From contig NZ_CP081943.1 in NCBI RefSeq assembly GCF_020423045.1, positions 3,472,001 through 3,536,000 on the forward strand: a stretch of DNA of 64,000 nucleotides, read 5' to 3'. The translations under genes were made by a program, and so were the position numbers. The notes under the pieces were generated by a model. That model was given only the letters and a program-made list of their open reading frames with translations, was not told the DNA's origin and did not search any database. Shown piece after piece: positions 61,017-64,000 of this stretch; the stretch's first letter is position 1; each line of letters opens with the position of its first letter. This DNA is from Pseudomonas sp. MM213 (lineage in GTDB: Bacteria > Pseudomonadota > Gammaproteobacteria > Pseudomonadales > Pseudomonadaceae).

Positions 61017-61919
61017 TCAGAGGCGGCTGGACAAGTCGTCCAGAGCCGCACGCAGGTCAGTGAACTGGAAGGTGAAGCCCGCTTCCAGCAAGCGCGCCGG
61101 GACAGCCTTCTGGCCGCCCAGCAACAGCAATGACAACTCGCCCAGGCCCACCTTCAAGGCCAGGGCCGGCATGGGCATGAACGCCGGGCGATGCAGCACG
61201 CTGCCCAGCGTCTTGGCAAATTCGCGATTGCGCACCGGTTTGGGCGCGCAGGCATTATAAGGACCGCTGGCGCTTTTCTGATGCAGAAGAAAATCAATCA
61301 AGGCAATTTGATCCTTGATATGGATCCACGGCATCCATTGCCGACCAGTGCCCAAAGGCCCGCCCAGCCCCAGTTTGAACGGCAGCAACAGCCGCGACAA
61401 AAAGCCGCCCTCGGCCGACAGCACCAAGCCGGTGCGAACGAAGATCACGCGAATGCCCAAGGCTTCGGCACGCTGAGCGGTTTCTTCCCAGGCAATGCAC
61501 AACTGACTGGCAAAATCATCGATCACCGGAGGGGAATGTTCAGTCAACTCCCGCTCGCCCCCGTCGCCATACCAGCCAATGGCGGAGCCCGAAATCAACA
61601 CCTGCGGTTTTTGTTCACGGCTTTCGAGCCATGCCAGCAAGGTTTCCGTCAGGGTGATGCGGCTGCTCCACAGCAAGGCTTTACGTCGGTGAGTCCAGAG
61701 CCGGTCGGCAATCGGCGCACCCGCGAGGTTGATAATCGCATCCACCGGTTCCTGACCGAGGTCCTCGAGTCGGGCCACCGCGCGCACCTGGGCGCCACAG
61801 ACTTTCGCGACTTTGGCCGGCGTCCGGCTCCAGACGCTCAGACGATGTCCCTGACTCAACCAGTGGCGGCAGAGCTGACGTCCTATCAAACCAGTACCGC
61901 CGGTCAGCAATATGTGCAT
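61017..61919 (-). CDS. TIGR01777-family epimerase-like protein (YfcH-like)
   Basis: At 300 aa it is an extended short-chain dehydrogenase-like protein with N-terminal NAD(P) motif [46 protein letters not shown] (with the Tyr in the catalytic region) and a C-terminal DUF1731-like segment ([19 protein letters not shown]). Reaction unknown. It is upstream of and probably co-transcribed with hemH, and divergent from the renalase-like gene. Confidence 0.9.
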   Translation of the reverse strand: MHILLTGGTGLIGRQLCRHWLSQGHRLSVWSRTPAKVAKVCGAQVRAVARLEDLGQEPVDAIINLAGAPIADRLWTHRRKALLWSSRITLTETLLAWLESREQKPQVLISGSAIGWYGDGGERELTEHSPPVIDDFASQLCIAWEETAQRAEALGIRVIFVRTGLVLSAEGGFLSRLLLPFKLGLGGPLGTGRQWMPWIHIKDQIALIDFLLHQKSASGPYNACAPKPVRNREFAKTLGSVLHRPAFMPMPALALKVGLGELSLLLLGGQKAVPARLLEAGFTFQFTDLRAALDDLSSRL

Positions 61920-62040
61920 GACTTCTTCCTCGCGTGGCGTTTTACCCTGATCACTAGTCTATTTTTATAAGCAGGGATCTTTGATATCGGGCAGGGTCTG
62001 TGTTTAACAATAGGCCAAGCTGTCAGAACGAGAACGCTAA

Positions 62041-63314
<1,274 letters not shown>

Positions 63315-63318
63315 ATCC

Positions 63319-63420
63319 TGTAGGAGCCGGCTTGCTGGCGATTCAGGCACTGCGGTCCCTCAGGAACACCGCGTCATCGTTCATCGTCGGAACGCCGCCC
63401 GCAGCAAGCCGGCTCCTACA
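63319..63420. repeat. REP-like palindrome
   Basis: TGTAGGAGCCGGCTTGCTG and CAGCAAGCCGGCTCCTACA-type ends form the arms; the middle part is imperfect and contains a GGAACGCCGCCCG segment also seen at 18815 and 48735. Confidence 0.85.
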
Positions 63421-63455
63421 GGAGACCAACACAGCAGAATACTTATACAAACAAT

Positions 63456-63483
63456 TTGACTTGTACACCTTTGAATCTATGAT
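63456..63483 (+). promoter_or_regulatory. Probable promoter of the DUF523 gene
   Basis: TTGACT (63456-63461) and TATGAT (63478-63483) are 16 bp apart, 58 bp before the start codon. A TGTACA (63462-63467) sits in the spacer. Confidence 0.55.
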
Positions 63484-63494
63484 GAAACACATGT

Positions 63495-63518
63495 TGTACA
63501 GAAATTAAATTCTGTACA
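63495..63518 (+). promoter_or_regulatory. Inverted repeat operator candidate (TGTACAGAA arms)
   Basis: TGTACAGAA (63495-63503) and TTCTGTACA (63510-63518) are perfect 9-bp arms around six bases, just downstream of the -10 hexamer. The right arm continues into TGTACAGGTTT, as before the renalase-like gene. Confidence 0.6.
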
Positions 63519-63540
63519 GGTTTGGATTCGAGGTGCTCCG

Positions 63541-64000
63541 ATGCTCCACGCCAGCGCGAAACCGAAAATCGCCATCAGCGCCTGCCTGATGGGCGCCGAG
63601 GTGCGTTTCAATGGCGGGCACAAGGAATCGCGGCTGTGCAGCCGCACCCTCACCGAGTATTTCGATTTCGTCCCGGTGTGCCCGGAAGTCGCCATCGGCC
63701 TGGGCATTCCTCGCCAGCCCATTCGACTGGTCGGCGACGCTGAACGCCCCGAAGCCATCGGCACTGTTCACCCCGAACTGAATGTCACCCGGCCGCTGGC
63801 CGATTACGCCCGGAAGATGGCCGCCGAGCTGGACGATGTCTGCGGCTACATCTTCATGCAGAAATCGCCGTCGTGCGGACTGGATCGGGTCAAGGTCTAC
63901 CACGCCAACGGTGCGCCGGTAGACGGCGGTGGCCGCGGCATCTATGCCCAGGCTTTCTGTGCGTTGCACCCGGACCTGCCGGTGGAAGAAGACGGCCGGC
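63541..64000 (+). CDS. DUF523 (YbgA-type) protein, N-terminal part, cut by window edge
   Basis: The frame is open to the end of the window (153 complete codons). It begins MLHASAKPKIAISACLMG and shows the DUF523 pattern: ISACLMGAEVRFNGGHKES, VPVCPEVAIGLGIPRQPIRLV and MQKSPSCGLDRVKVY, with conserved Cys residues that may bind a metal or cluster. In pseudomonads this domain is often followed by DUF1722 in the same protein; that part would lie outside. Function unknown. A GAGGTG ribosome site lies 5-10 bases upstream. Confidence 0.88.
   Translation, partial: MLHASAKPKIAISACLMGAEVRFNGGHKESRLCSRTLTEYFDFVPVCPEVAIGLGIPRQPIRLVGDAERPEAIGTVHPELNVTRPLADYARKMAAELDDVCGYIFMQKSPSCGLDRVKVYHANGAPVDGGGRGIYAQAFCALHPDLPVEEDGR

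Overview
The window is a stretch of chromosome from a Pseudomonas of the fluorescens/putida type. The evidence is the high GC content, the protein sequences, the characteristic gene order (mraZ-dcw cluster, rnpB, rsmI-lpoA-yraN-gmhA, sspAB, petABC, rplM-rpsI, trpS-zapE; later mqo, hpt/upp/uraA, hemH) and the many GTAGGAGC/GTGGGAGC palindromes (REP-like) at gene ends. No prophage, insertion sequence, CRISPR array, tRNA or rRNA gene was seen. Almost all genes look like core genome.

Layout. (1) 1-13.5 kb, minus strand: an unbroken division and cell-wall (dcw) operon, mraZ-rsmH-ftsL-ftsI-murE-murF-mraY-murD-ftsW-murG-murC-ddlB-ftsQ (ftsQ cut by the window edge). Genes overlap or abut. A sigma70-like promoter and a triple CCACTT repeat (MraZ box) precede mraZ. 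(2) 13.8-18.7 kb: RNase P RNA and rsmI (minus), then lpoA-yraN-gmhA-BON lipoprotein (plus). (3) 18.9-23.8 kb, minus: rplM-rpsI and petABC-(hairpin)-sspA-sspB. (4) 24-33 kb: Tas-type aldo-keto reductase, acyl-CoA dehydrogenase with a divergent DJ-1/AraC regulator, trpS-zapE, a small hydrolase, yhcB/zapG, an OmpA-like lipoprotein and an MBL hydrolase. (5) 33-41.4 kb, minus: a MalT/LuxR-type regulator, DUF1329 and DUF1302 envelope proteins and an acyl-CoA ligase, which look like one accessory catabolic module. (6) 41.6-49.8 kb: LysE exporter, D-2-hydroxyacid dehydrogenase, rsmC, a yybP-ykoY-type Mn riboswitch with a Gdt1/UPF0016 exporter, an M48 lipoprotein protease, a chemoreceptor, an SRAP protein with altered catalytic residues and two small proteins. 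(7) 50-56.6 kb: acyltransferase, small hypotheticals, a YajG-like lipoprotein, mqo behind a 737-bp leader region, and two small conserved proteins. (8) 56.8-64 kb: WbuC cupin and hpt (minus), upp-uraA (plus), TIGR01777-hemH (minus), then a renalase-like flavoenzyme, a Trp-rich small protein and a DUF523 gene that runs off the end.

Most notable items. hemH carries an apparent one-base deletion near its 3' end; correcting it restores a normal C-terminus. The renalase and DUF523 genes share TGTACA-containing upstream motifs (common 11-mer TGTACAGGTTT). As I recall, the equivalent P. putida region lies next to a photolyase and LitR-type B12/light regulators, so a light-responsive regulon is a testable idea. 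The SRAP protein lacks the usual catalytic His and has His where Asn is expected. The DUF1302/DUF1329/LuxR/acyl-CoA ligase cluster is the best candidate for an incompletely described system. One intergenic palindrome has perfect 40-bp arms.
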